Shown in pieces: positions 21,908 to 31,560 of a DNA stretch of 64,000 nucleotides. The DNA comes from Erythroxylum novogranatense. Lineage: Eukaryota > Streptophyta > Magnoliopsida > Malpighiales > Erythroxylaceae. Both the position numbers and the translations under genes were made by a program. The notes under the pieces are model-generated. The model was not told the DNA's origin and did not search any database. It was given only the letters and a program-made list of their open reading frames with translations. Positions within the stretch are counted from its first letter, which is position 1; every line of letters begins with the position of its first letter. The stretch lies in contig CM057233.1 of NCBI GenBank assembly GCA_029891385.1, positions 13,209,460-13,273,459 of the forward strand. Direction: 5' to 3'.

Positions 21908-24569
21908 AATTGGTCTTTAAGGTCTTTATAAGAGTTGTAGATCTTGAAGTTCACTTTCTAGTCATCTAAAGGACACATGAATCAGAGTTCTGTACCAAAA
22001 GTTATGCTAATTATCCCAAGATAGTTTCAATATGATTGAGGACAAAGCCATATTTGATTCTTTTGGCCATAACTTCTTCTATAAACAACCGAATGACTTG
22101 ATTCTTGAACCATTGGGTTCATAAGATGTTGTTCTATATCTTTGGAAAAAAAATCATAGCCATCTGAAATGAATTGAGAAAGATTGAGTGAAAAGAGTGG
22201 GACGGGTACAGTGAATGTACCCTTAGATAGTATGAACTGGTGTTATCTCACTAAACATACTTCAGTATTTTGATGTTTTCTGGATCAGTAGAAGTCCAAA
22301 TGAGACAATATTTATTTTATGGTAAACTAGAAACATAGGGATACAAATTATAGGAAGAAATCAAATTCTGAATCGGACTCTAAGAGTTTCAATTTTTGGA
22401 TGGAAGTTGAGTATAGGGTACTGTCTCGGAATAAAAGCAATCCGGAGATATTAGAGTATAACTTTCACACAACTGAACCAAATTGAATGCTTTTGGTGTC
22501 ATTGGAAATGTAAGATAATAGAGATTCTAGAATAAAGTGTTATGTTAGAATGATCAAGGGTATTTTTAGCAAGACACTTAAGTATAGAAGACATAAGACA
22601 CAAATGGAAGGGCAAATGGGACAATTCTCAATCATTAAGGGTATAATTAGAAGAAGTGTTGTCTTGCCTATAAATGGAGTAGAAACAAGAAAATGGAAGG
22701 AAGTAGAAGAAAAGAACGAAAATTCTAGAGAAAAGAGAGAGAATTTCATGAAAAAGAAAGAGAAGTACAAATAGAAGAAGAGAAAGAGAGAAACAAGCTA
22801 GGGTTTCAATTTCCTTATCCTATAAGAGAGATTTTGAGGTTGTCCAAGAAGAGAAAAAGGAAGAGGAAGAAAAGAGCTCCCAATTGAGCTAAAGATCTCT
22901 TCATTTAGTGAAGAATTAAGGTAAGATAATTTTGAATCTTTTGGATTTTTGGAAGGATTCTAATTCATTGAGTTTAGAAAATGTTGGGTTTAAGCATTCT
23001 AGAATCAATTTTAGTGATTTTACATTATAGGATTTTCAATTGGATTTCTATTAGATGATGATTTGGATATTTTGAGATCATATGAGGTTAGAAAAGAGAT
23101 GATGAGAAATTAAGTTATGATATAAAGTAACCAAGTGTTCTTGAGGTGTAAGTTTATGAATAAGCTAGACACATGAAAAAGGTAAAGATTGAAAGGAGTG
23201 TTTAGAAAGATTGTGTACAAATGAAGTGTAAGCTAAGTTAAATAGATACATATGAATTATGAAATGGGAATGAGCATAATATGTGTTCTAGAACATATTC
23301 CTGGGATTGTCATTGAGCATACATTATACATGGTCCATTATTACAATTGTGCATAAAGGAATGTTTTTACGTGTGTAATTATTGATGAGTGTGCAATGTG
23401 TGTTTTGCATAAATGGGTTGTGCAGGTCAAGTGTCCGCATTATGGAATTCCTAAAATTTGAAAGCAAATGCTAATCTGGAGCGTACTGTGAGTAGACCTA
23501 GATGGTCTCCCCTTATTGTTTGTTATCTGAAATTCTGTATTACATGCCTTCTGGATGATTTTATGAATGTGTTATGTTTATGGGGGACCCGGACAGGAGG
23601 TCCGATGACTGTGATATTTGTATGAGATATTGGAGTGTTATGTGCATCTGAATGAAATGAGCTACATGTGTTCCGAATGTGACATTGCATGCAAATAAGA
23701 TGTGAATCTCAACTTAAGGTTAAACGCCGGACCACGGTCCGATGATAAGTGTCTGTAATTAGATTAGAGCATGCAATATGTGTCAGGCATTCCATGACAT
23801 GAATGCATGAAATATAAAGGCGTTGTGACTTGAGTCGCCTGTATGAAGCGCTTCCACGTAGAGCTATGTTCCATGATTATATGATGTGGTGACTTCTTGG
23901 CGATGTCTGTTACGGTGAGCCTATGGGCGATGTATTCGCTCGATCGAGCCTACGGGCCAGTATTCTATATATAAGAGTAACAGGTACTCAGTCACAACAA
24001 TAAGAACGAATATGAGTCTCATGCATATAGCATTATAAGATCGATATCCAGTGAATATGAAACATGAATTTATGTGAATGTGAAATAATGTGTTATATGA
24101 CTGGGTGAGCCATCGATGATGGTCACTCATTGAATTCGCAAAACTTACCCAAAATTTGCAACTATTTTTCAAGATTAGAAGAATACCCCGTTAGACTAAC
24201 GGGAGTATAGCTATAGCATACAAGTGAAGAATAGAGGTTGGGATTAGTTCGTGTCTGCATTAGTGTTTTCTTATTTCTGTATAAAATTGTGTATTATGAA
24301 CTTTTGTACAATTGATTATGTCATCTGTAAAGTCAAACTGACTTAAGTGTTTTGTATTTGTGAAAGGGCCCAAGTAGTCATTGAAATTATTATTGACTGT
24401 ATGTGATGATTGGCTTTCGCATAGTGTGTGTTTGTGATTTCAAGAGAAAGAAAAAAAATTATACTGACTTTTGAATGATTGAGTGCATTAGCACGCCACC
24501 CTCATGGGGCACGGACTCGGATATTACCATCGATGTCGGATTCAGGCCTTGTGGGAGTGGGGCGTTACA
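21908..24569 (+). repeat. Right arm of TGTAAC solo LTR copy 1
   Basis: Continues the LTR after the copia insertion, beginning with the duplicated AATTG and GGTCTTTAAGGTC, which repeats 8157-8168. A possible TATA box (CCTATAAATGG, near 22668) is followed by an A/G-rich leader. The last 500 bp are the most conserved part of the family, matching on the opposite strand the starts of the LTRs at 11053, 51900 and 59601. No coding sequence; short frames here are chance. Confidence 0.8.
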
Positions 24570-24574
24570 TTGCC

Positions 24575-25006
24575 TCCCTTTGTGTCCCAAAAATGATTAG
24601 TTTCTCTCTTAGTCTCTTAAATGTCCCTTTATAAAAGAAATTAGGTTTCTAGATTAGAAATAGTGCATGACTGTACAAGTGGATGCATGACCATGCATCT
24701 TCCAGCTCATCTTCTGTACAAGTGGATTCATGACCATGCATCTTCCAGCTCATGTTGAAAACTTCATTTTCTTGCATTTTCTTGTCCCATCTTTACCCAA
24801 ATATGTCTTCTTCTTATTCCATAAAGACAAATGAGTTTGAACATCAATAGGATGGCTCAAGGAATGTGCTTTTAACTCATTTTAGCTCTTGTGTTTCCAA
24901 ATTGTACATAAATCAAAACATGAACTAAAATGAATGTCTTAAGCATTTCAAAGCATTAATCACTAAGTTTCATAGAGTAAATGAGTATACAATCAAGCTC
25001 ACATCA
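24575..25006 (-). repeat. Right LTR of the Athila-like element, outer part
   Basis: The U3 start of the minus-oriented LTR, ending at 25006 as ...CACATCA before CCATT. It is the reverse complement of 2366-2790. It contains a tandem duplication, period about 43 bp, at 24671-24755 (CTGTACAAGTGGATGCATGA and repeat) that the left LTR lacks. Confidence 0.85.
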
Positions 25007-25011
25007 CCATT

Positions 25012-25589
25012 CCAGAATTAACGCTTAGCAAAACAATTTCTTATCCTTTGCAACAAGGAATGTTCTTATTAATTTAGTACTTACTGGCCTACATGTTAAG
25101 TGGACTACTCATTTTTTATTACCTGAAAGGGTTATCAAAGAGATCTATATAATTATCAAGGCATTCCTCTAGTTGGGTAAAGCTAAAAATGCTAAAGTTG
25201 CTAAAGTGAAGTGGGATAAAATTGTTATCCCCAAGTAACAATATAGATTAGGGATATTTCCAATATCTCTCATGCAAAATGTGTTGATGAGTAAAGTAAT
25301 TTGGAGATTGTTTTTTGATAAAGGTGCTCTTTGGATAAAATAGATAGATCAATATTATTTGAAAAATCAGAACTTCTAGCAATTACAAGCTAATAAGGAT
25401 CTCTCTTGGAATTTCAAACATCTTTTGAGCTTAATGAGTCATCTATATTCTTAGATAAAGCATTAACTCAAGAATGGGAACAACATCTGGCTCTAGTTTA
25501 ACAATTGGATTGAATATAGTCCCCTTATTGCAAGAAGTGAGATTATACATTTAACGAGTATATTTAAGCAAAGCTCTAAAGTTTCCTTT
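25012..25589 (+). pseudogene. LINE ORF2 remnant, segment after the RT domain
   Basis: The LINE reading resumes right after CCATT with the region downstream of the RT palm: WTTHFLLPERVIKEIY, AKVAKVKWDKIVIPK, and then KNQNF..LQANKDLSWNFKH. These correspond to the plant LINE stretch 'LP..v...ie.i...FlW....K.a.v.W..ic.PK..GGLG'. Several stops. It ends at about 25589, where the next LTR element begins. Segments 1, 2 and 3 of the LINE are in consistent order and orientation, which supports one disrupted copy. Confidence 0.82.
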
Positions 25590-26938
25590 TGTTAGTTAGT
25601 TAAATATTTCTATTTTGTGTGTTTTGTGGGTTAGAGCACACAATTGAACTTTAATTTTTCATGTTTAAGGTGCCTTGATGTGTTTGCAAGTGTTTCAGGA
25701 AAAATATTAAAAAAGGAGGAGAATCAGAGGAAGCGAGGCAAAACGAATGAGCACGATCATGGCCAATGTGCCATGATCATGACATAAGCAAGATGGAGCT
25801 ACCACGATCATGGCCAATCTGCCACGATTTTAACAGAAGGTGAAATCAAGTGCCACGATCGTGACCTACGCGATAACAGACGAGGACAACCCTCCAAATT
25901 CAAGTTTTCTCCATACTTTTCGAACACAAAAAATCTTAGGGTTGGCCAGAATAGAAAATAGTATATAAAGAAAAGAAAAGAACCTTAAATGGAGCTCTCC
26001 ATTCTACCACTTTGGGAAAAGCTATAAGAGAAGAGAAGAAGAAGAGAGATAAAGGAGAAGAAGAAGAGGAGAGGGCTTCCGACATTGCTGCCTTCTTGAG
26101 TCATCCTAGTCCCTTTCCAAGTGACAATTTTGCCCATCTTATTATTTCGTCACTGAATGTGTAAGATAGATATGAATATGCTTATAGATATGGATTCAAT
26201 GATGATGTTCTAACTTTTTTTAGGGATTTTGACTTGATTTGATGTTAATCTGATCATTTTTGTGTTATTGCAATTGGGTGTTGTGATTGATTGTTATAGC
26301 GTCATGTTTCAGTAATAAATTGGGATAGTAAACTGAATACAAAATGATTATGCTGTTTAATGAGAGTTAAATAATCTAATAGATCACGTAATTAATCAAA
26401 TTGGTAATTATACAAAGAGAGATCTCGTGTGAGACTCGATTGTTTAATATAAAGCTTAAGAACTAATTAGGGTTAGGGCTATTTGTAATTGAGAGATTAC
26501 ATGTTTGGTATTAAACTTAATTAGGGTTTATTAATTAGGGTTTGTGATTATAACTTGCGAAAGAATAATCTTCCCTTCGATAGCCTAGAACTGACACCTC
26601 AATAACATATAAATGGTTAGGTTAGCATTGATGATAGGAAAAATACCATCTCTCATAATTTGGTAAATTTTCTTGTGTGTTTTCCCATTGTTAATTTGGT
26701 AGTGCTTAAGTTGAATTCTTTGTTGTATTAATTTATGAATTAATTTTTCATCAATCATATTCTTGTGCTTGCTTTTATGTTTTGTTTAATTTTTATTTTA
26801 TTAATTCCTAAATCCTTAGATAACATAGGATTAGATTAGTTCACAACTCCTCGTGGGATTGACACCTCACATAATTCACAACCTGTGCATTTGCAGTATT
26901 ATGAGGGTTTTAATTAGATTAAAACTTAGCACTTAACA
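25590..26938 (+). repeat. 5' LTR of the second Athila-like element
   Basis: 1,349 bp, starting TGTTAGTTAG and ending CTTAACA. Compared with the 3' LTR it lacks about 95 bp after the first TGTTA, as if deleted between two TGTTA repeats. It contains several copies of a palindromic CACGATCATGG / CCACGATCGTG motif (25750-25870), a TATA box (GTATATAAAG, 25961) and a GA-rich leader. Confidence 0.8.
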
Positions 26939-26944
26939 AGTTTT

Positions 26945-26962
26945 TGATGCAGTTACCAAGGA
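26945..26962 (+). other. Degenerate primer-binding site, tRNA-Asp type
   Basis: TGATGCAGTTACCAAGGA, a mutated form of TGGCGCCGTTGCCGGGGA. It lies a few bases after the 5' LTR end, as in Athila elements. Confidence 0.5.
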
Positions 26963-27424
26963 GTTAGTAGGATTAGTTTAATTCTTTTAGTCTAAAGCAT
27001 TTTCATCATCTCTTGTGACTTTGGTACCTAATCACAAGAAATTAAAAGAGAGAAAGAAAGAAGAGAAAGAAGTTTAGGCACAAACTAGAAGACACATCAA
27101 TTTGGAAATCATAAAGCAATAATAAGGAACCTACAAAAGTTAAATGTTAAGAAGGGATAGAAAGAAATATGATGGAGGAAACACATTATAGGGAGCAAAG
27201 GACCTTTGGGATTTCAACGAGGCACAATTTAGTTGGGGAAGTCATCATCCTTATTTAAACATGTACAATCCAGGTTGGTAGAATACCCAAATTTCTGTTG
27301 GTCTAACAATGTAAGGACTCACACTGGACATCAAGATCTATTATGATTTCAGCAAGATGAGTCTAGTTCATGAGATTCAAAATTGTACAAGATTATGGAT
27401 AAGCTCGTGAATATGTAGAAGAGA

Positions 27425-27646
27425 TTGGAAGAGAAGTTTGAGCAAATAACGAAAGACCATGCCTCTTCTATTCACAACCTAGAGCTTCAAATGAGACAAC
27501 TTTTCCATGAATTTTGTAAGAGAAGTATGGAAAACTATCTGGGCAATATTGAAGTACATCCAAGAGAGCAGTGTAAGGTTATCACACTTAAGAGTGGGAA
27601 AGAGCTAGAAGCAACAGTGAAAAACAAGCTAAATCCTAGCTTGTAG
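27425..27646 (+). pseudogene. Athila-like gag fragment
   Basis: A 73-codon open stretch: HASSIHNLELQMRQL, then EVHPREQCKVITLKSGKELE. The second part is the hallmark 'NPKEQCNAITLRSGK' segment near the end of gag in Athila/Gypsy-type plant elements. It ends at a TAG. Downstream sequence to 27850 has scattered Glu/Lys-rich codons with stops. This is a remnant of the nucleocapsid-protease junction, not a functional protein. Confidence 0.75.
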
Positions 27647-28552
27647 AAGACCAAAAGAAGAAGGAAGGTGACTCATTTAGGAAAATTGATGTGGTCTAAC
27701 CTTTAAAGGAGCAAGAAGAAGAAGAACGGATGACAATGTACATAGAGCTTGCAGGATATAAGGAAGTCTCTATTCATGGAGTGAAAGAAGAAGAGGAGAC
27801 AAGGGTGACTAAGGAAGAACAAAAATAGATCGCCCTCTTACAAAACAAACTGTTGGATTCAATAGAAGATTCAAGGAGTTTTGTTATTCCTATTTTATTG
27901 ACAGTTTGTTAGTTAAAAAGAACATTACTAAATTTAATTGGTTTTCTTAATTTTATCAATATTGTCCTTTTGATTATCTTGCAATTTGCAGCTTATTTAC
28001 AGGCTACAAAGCTAAAATTGGGCACCATGGGTGGAAGCAAGCCACTCATAATTGATCCTAACTGGTAGTTAGATTTTTTTTAAATTCTATAATAAGTCTT
28101 AATGATTTGGAATGGGTTAGATTATTATAAATTCTACAAATTTTTGCCTTTGTATCAAAAGGTTAGGTTCATGTTAATTAAAATTAAAAGAAATAGTGTA
28201 TTGTTTAATAAATCCTATTGATCTTGTGAACAACTTGTTTCTTATGAAAAGCCACTTATAGTTACATTTTTTATTGACTAAATAATTATCAATGTATGTG
28301 TGTAAGTGATAGGAGTGGATGAATGTGACGTTAAGCCTTGATTAGTATGTATATTTAGTACAAAGTACTTAGACACAAATTTCACAAGTTAATAAGTTAG
28401 AACAATTTGAGAGATGATATTTATAGTTAAATTTGTTTCGTAAAGTTTAATGTTATTTTCACATTATTGCATAAGTGTGGATGTTATGTATTGTTGTTTT
28501 TGTTTATTGTTTTGTTTTTTCTTGAGAACAAGCAAAAGTTTAAGTGTGGGAA

Positions 28553-30931
28553 TGTTAATGGTGGCAGATTGCATAATATTTTAGTGGGTAGTTTTATATG
28601 TGTTTAGTTATTAAATTGAATGTTTAGTGCAAGTTTAGGTTAGGATTTTGTTATTTAGTTAAATATTTGTGTTTTTTGTGTTTTGTGAGCTAGAGCACAC
28701 GATTAAGCTTCAATTTTACGTGTTTAAGACATCTTGATGTGTTTGTTAGTACTTCAGGAAAAATATCGAAAAACATAGGAGAATCGGAGGAAGCCCAAGG
28801 CAAAACCCATGGCCACAATAGTGGTCAATATGCGACGATCATGACAGAAGAAAGATGGAGCTGCCACGATCATGGCCAGTCTGCCACAATCATAGTAGAA
28901 GGCGAAATCAAGTGCCATGATTGTGGCCTGCATGACAATAAACATGGACGGCCTTCCAGATTCAAGTTTTCATGTGATTTTTCAAATGTTTCGAACCCGA
29001 TAGAACCCTAGGGTTTCCCAGAATAGAAAAGAGTATATAAATAAAAGAAAAGAACTCTAAATGGAGCTCTCCATTCTGCGACTTTGGTAAAAGCTTCAAG
29101 AGAAGAGAAGAAGAAGAAAGAAAAGGGAGGAGAATAAAAGGAGGAGAGGGCTTTCGATGCTACTGAAGTGAATCACACGTTAATACAGCACTTAGAAAAC
29201 GATATTAGAATGCACTAGAAGGGGGGGTTGAATTGTGTATTCCCCTTTGTATAAATCTTTTCAGAACTATTTGTTAGAAATAAAATTCTTTATAGAATTT
29301 GTATAGATTCTGATTAATCAAACTCTTCAATACTATGTATATAAAAAGTAAGTAATGATAAAATTTGAAACTGAAATAGAGATAGAGAGTAAGAGTGGTA
29401 GACACGAAGATTTATCCTGGTTCACCCCAAACAGTGGGCTACGTCCAGTCCTCAGAGTTTCTTCTGAGATTTCACTATCTCTTCAAACGTTACAAGTATT
29501 CTTTCCACGAGCCTCTTCAGGTCTCTACAACCAGTATTCTTTCACACTTAGCCTCTGCAGGCTATCTGTACAACTTTTCTTCTCGAAAATATTTGAACAC
29601 TTATTCTGAGAATAATAGCACTCAGCTAAATCACTTTTCTCACGAAGTAATTTTTTTCGCTATTTAGTGTAAGTATCATAAGCTCTTTGTGAAGCTGTTT
29701 TGTGTAACTTTCCGTAAGTTTACGCAACTTTGCAATCTTGACTTGACTTGTATTTATAGCGCCGTCTCCAAGCGCTTCTTGATTCTTGAATCTTGAATCT
29801 TTAAAGCAGTTAATCAGTTGAGTTCTGTAACTAACTCGAACTGACTCTTGCGTCTTCTTCTTTTCTGCGTCTGCGTCTGCTTTTGTATTTGCGTCTGCGT
29901 CTGCTTTGCATTTGCGTCTGCGTCTGCTTTGCATTTGCTTCTGCGTCTGCTTTGCATTTAAATGCGTATACATATCCGACTTCGTCTGCATTTTGTTTTC
30001 TTTGTATTTGAACTCTTTTTGTTATACATCAAAATCATATTTATGTAAAGTCATGTTGACTTAACAGCTACTGCCTTTTCGAATCATCCCAGTCCCTTTC
30101 CAAGTGAAAATTTTGTTCATCTTATTGTTTATTTACTGAATGTGTAAGATGGATATGAATATGGATATGGATATGGATTCAATGATGATTTTCTAACTTT
30201 CTTTAGAGATTTTGACTTGATTCGATCTTATTCTAATCATTTTTTTTTTGTTATTGCAATTAGGTGTTGTGATTGATTGCTATAGCTTCACGTTTCGCTA
30301 ATAAATCGAAAGAGTGAACCGAATATGAAATGATTAGGTTGTTTAATGAGAGTTAAATAATCTAATAGATCACGCAATTAATCAAATCGGTAATTGTACA
30401 GTGAGAGATCCCGTGTGAGACCTGATTTTTTATTAGAAAGCTTAAGAACTAATTAGGGTGAGGGTTGTTGTTCGTAATTGAGAGATTACATGTTCATTAT
30501 TAAACTTAATTAGGGTTTATTAATTAGGGTTTGTAGATATAACTTGAAAGAGAGTAATCCTCCCTTCAATAGTCTAGAACTGACACCTCAACAACACATA
30601 AATTGTTAGGTTAGCATTGATGATAGGAAAAATCCCATCTCTCATAATTTGGTAAATTCTCTTGTTTGTTTTCCCATTTTCAATTTGGTGTTGCTCAAGT
30701 TGAATTCTTTTTCGTGTTAATTTATGAATTAATTTTTTGTCAATCATAGTCTTATGTTTACTTTTTTGTTCTGTTTAATTTTTATTTTATTAAATCGGTA
30801 AGCCTTAGATAACTTAGGATTAGATTAGTTCATAACTCCTCGCAGGATTGACATCTTATGTACTACAATTCTCGACCTGTGTGCATTTAATATTCTAAGG
30901 GTTTTAATTAGATTAAAACTTAGCATCAACA
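28553..30931 (+). repeat. 3' LTR of the second Athila-like element, interrupted
   Basis: Begins TGTTAATGGTGGCAG after the TTTAAGTGTGGGAA tract. It matches 25590-26938 through the CACGATCATGG repeats (28800-28930), the TATA box (GTATATAAAT, 29032), the GA-rich leader, and AGATTAAAACTTAGC near the end. A copia solo LTR with GCTAC duplications is inserted at 29164. Confidence 0.82.
29164..30066 (-). mobile_element. Copia (SIRE-like) solo LTR
   Basis: 903 bp, flanked by GCTAC (29159-29163, 30067-30071). On the minus strand it starts TGTTAAGTCAACATGACTTTAC and ends GTGTGATTCACTTCA, so it is a diverged relative of the LTRs at 8370 and 20907. A TATA box on the minus strand lies at 29751-29759. Its U3 carries its own tandem repeat (29860-29960) built from GCAGACGCAGACGCAAATGC-like units, sharing the GCAGACG core. 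A single LTR without interior means recombination removed the rest. Confidence 0.88.
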
Positions 30932-31560
30932 AAAATTGCATTTTGTTGAATCTTAGTACCAATGGGGTATTTACAAACAAATGTTGTTATTTTGTTTTCA
31001 GAGTTAGTTTGAGAGAAGTTGTTTGGTAGGAAATACCCTAGAATCACTCTTTAAACCCCAAGGCTTATATAATTATGTGGCTTATTACTAAAAACATAAT
31101 TAGAACAAAAAATAGGTTGTTTTGAGACTTTGATCCTATATGTGCACTTTGTAAAGTGAATATGGAGTATATGGAGCCTTTTTTTCGGTACAGATATTCT
31201 AAAACAATTTAGAGTTGAGTAATGTACAAGCTAAGGGAGTATTGCTAGAATTATAAGTGGAGTAGGGTGTTGAATTGGATCTTAGCTAAAACCAAGCAAT
31301 TGAAGCAAGACGCAGGGATCATGAAAACACCTTTTACCACCACAATTCATACCATTTGAAAAGGTAGGAATTCAATACTTTATAAACAGAAAGACACTGA
31401 AACGCACTACCTAGCTAAAGCCAACCTCAACTGGATAATGGAGATTATGCTTGCTAAATCCAAACACAATCAACTTAGGACTGATATGAAAATGAGATGG
31501 AACATTTAGTTTAGTTGCTTGTAACTTTTAGTTGGAACATATTTACTTTACTATGAATAT
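30932..31560 (+). pseudogene. LINE ORF2 remnant, C-terminal part
   Basis: The third and last piece of the LINE. LSTNGVFTNKCCYFVFR and LREVVW are followed by IMWLITKNIIRTKNRLF, CALCKVNMEYMEPFF, the segment RVLNWILAKTKQ, then FTTTIHTIWKGRNSILYKQK and AKSKHNQLRTDMKMRWNI. This is the normal order of the plant LINE C-terminus: 'NGxFTVKSAY', the zinc-binding reverse-transcriptase segment (C-x2-C visible, later His/Cys lost), and 'tiyxiWkeRNxrif'. Frames shift at least twice. No poly(A) tail or closing duplication was seen, so the LINE 3' end is approximate. Confidence 0.85.

Larger units (their letters stand above)
7028..24569 (+). mobile_element. Solo LTR of the 4-kb TGTAAC family (copy 1), split by a copia element
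   Basis: Starts TGTAACATCCC and ends GGGGCGTTACA, flanked by TTGCC (7023-7027, 24570-24574). With the copia insertion (8370-21907) and one AATTG copy removed it is about 4.0 kb. The right arm matches, on the opposite strand, the starts of the LTRs at 11053, 51900 and 59601: the stretches around 'GCCATCGATGATGG', 'AAACTTACCCAAAATTTGC', 'CACGGACTCGGATAT' and the terminal GTTACA. No internal region or second LTR exists, so this is a solo LTR, the product of LTR-LTR recombination. Sense direction is plus, judged from the primer-site and polypurine-tract order in the 51900-63864 element. Confidence 0.82.
2366..25006 (-). mobile_element. Athila-like Ty3/gypsy element with inverted LTRs, carrying nested insertions
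   Basis: The outer ends are flanked by the 5-bp duplication CCATT (2361-2365 and 25007-25011) inside the LINE RT. Read inward, both ends begin with the same LTR start (TGATGTG), so the two LTRs point towards each other rather than the same way. On the minus strand the order is: LTR (25006 to 6262, split by an insertion), tRNA-Asp-like primer site, gag relic, a large pol deletion, a 3' noncoding region, then the second LTR inverted at 3607-2366. Removing the 7028-24569 insertion (plus one TTGCC copy) leaves about 5.1 kb. Lineage comes from the primer site, the gag relic and the 'GGGAGGCAACCCAA' 3' block typical of Athila/Calypso elements. Pol is absent, so placement rests on these marks only. 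Confidence 0.8.
25590..30931 (+). mobile_element. Decayed Athila-like LTR retrotransposon
   Basis: Two direct LTRs (25590-26938; 28553-30931 including a 903-bp insertion) around a 1.6-kb interior with a degenerate tRNA-Asp-type primer site, a gag fragment and a 'TTTAAGTGTGGGAA' polypurine-like end. Pol is deleted. It sits in the C-terminal half of the LINE, which resumes just after it. A clean target duplication was not seen (CCTTT against AAAAT), so the exact ends or later changes are uncertain. LTR differences are numerous, so it is old. It is a different family from the element at 2366-25006, although both carry Athila-type marks. Confidence 0.8.

Noticed and set aside
22540..22774. Lys/Glu-rich frame in the TGTAAC solo LTR right arm
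   Set aside because: GA-rich LTR leader read in frame; antisense frame is equally open and Phe-rich.
29626..29991. 121-codon minus-strand frame with Gln/Lys/Ala repeats
   Set aside because: It runs through the U3 tandem repeat and R region of the copia solo LTR; repeats create the open frame.
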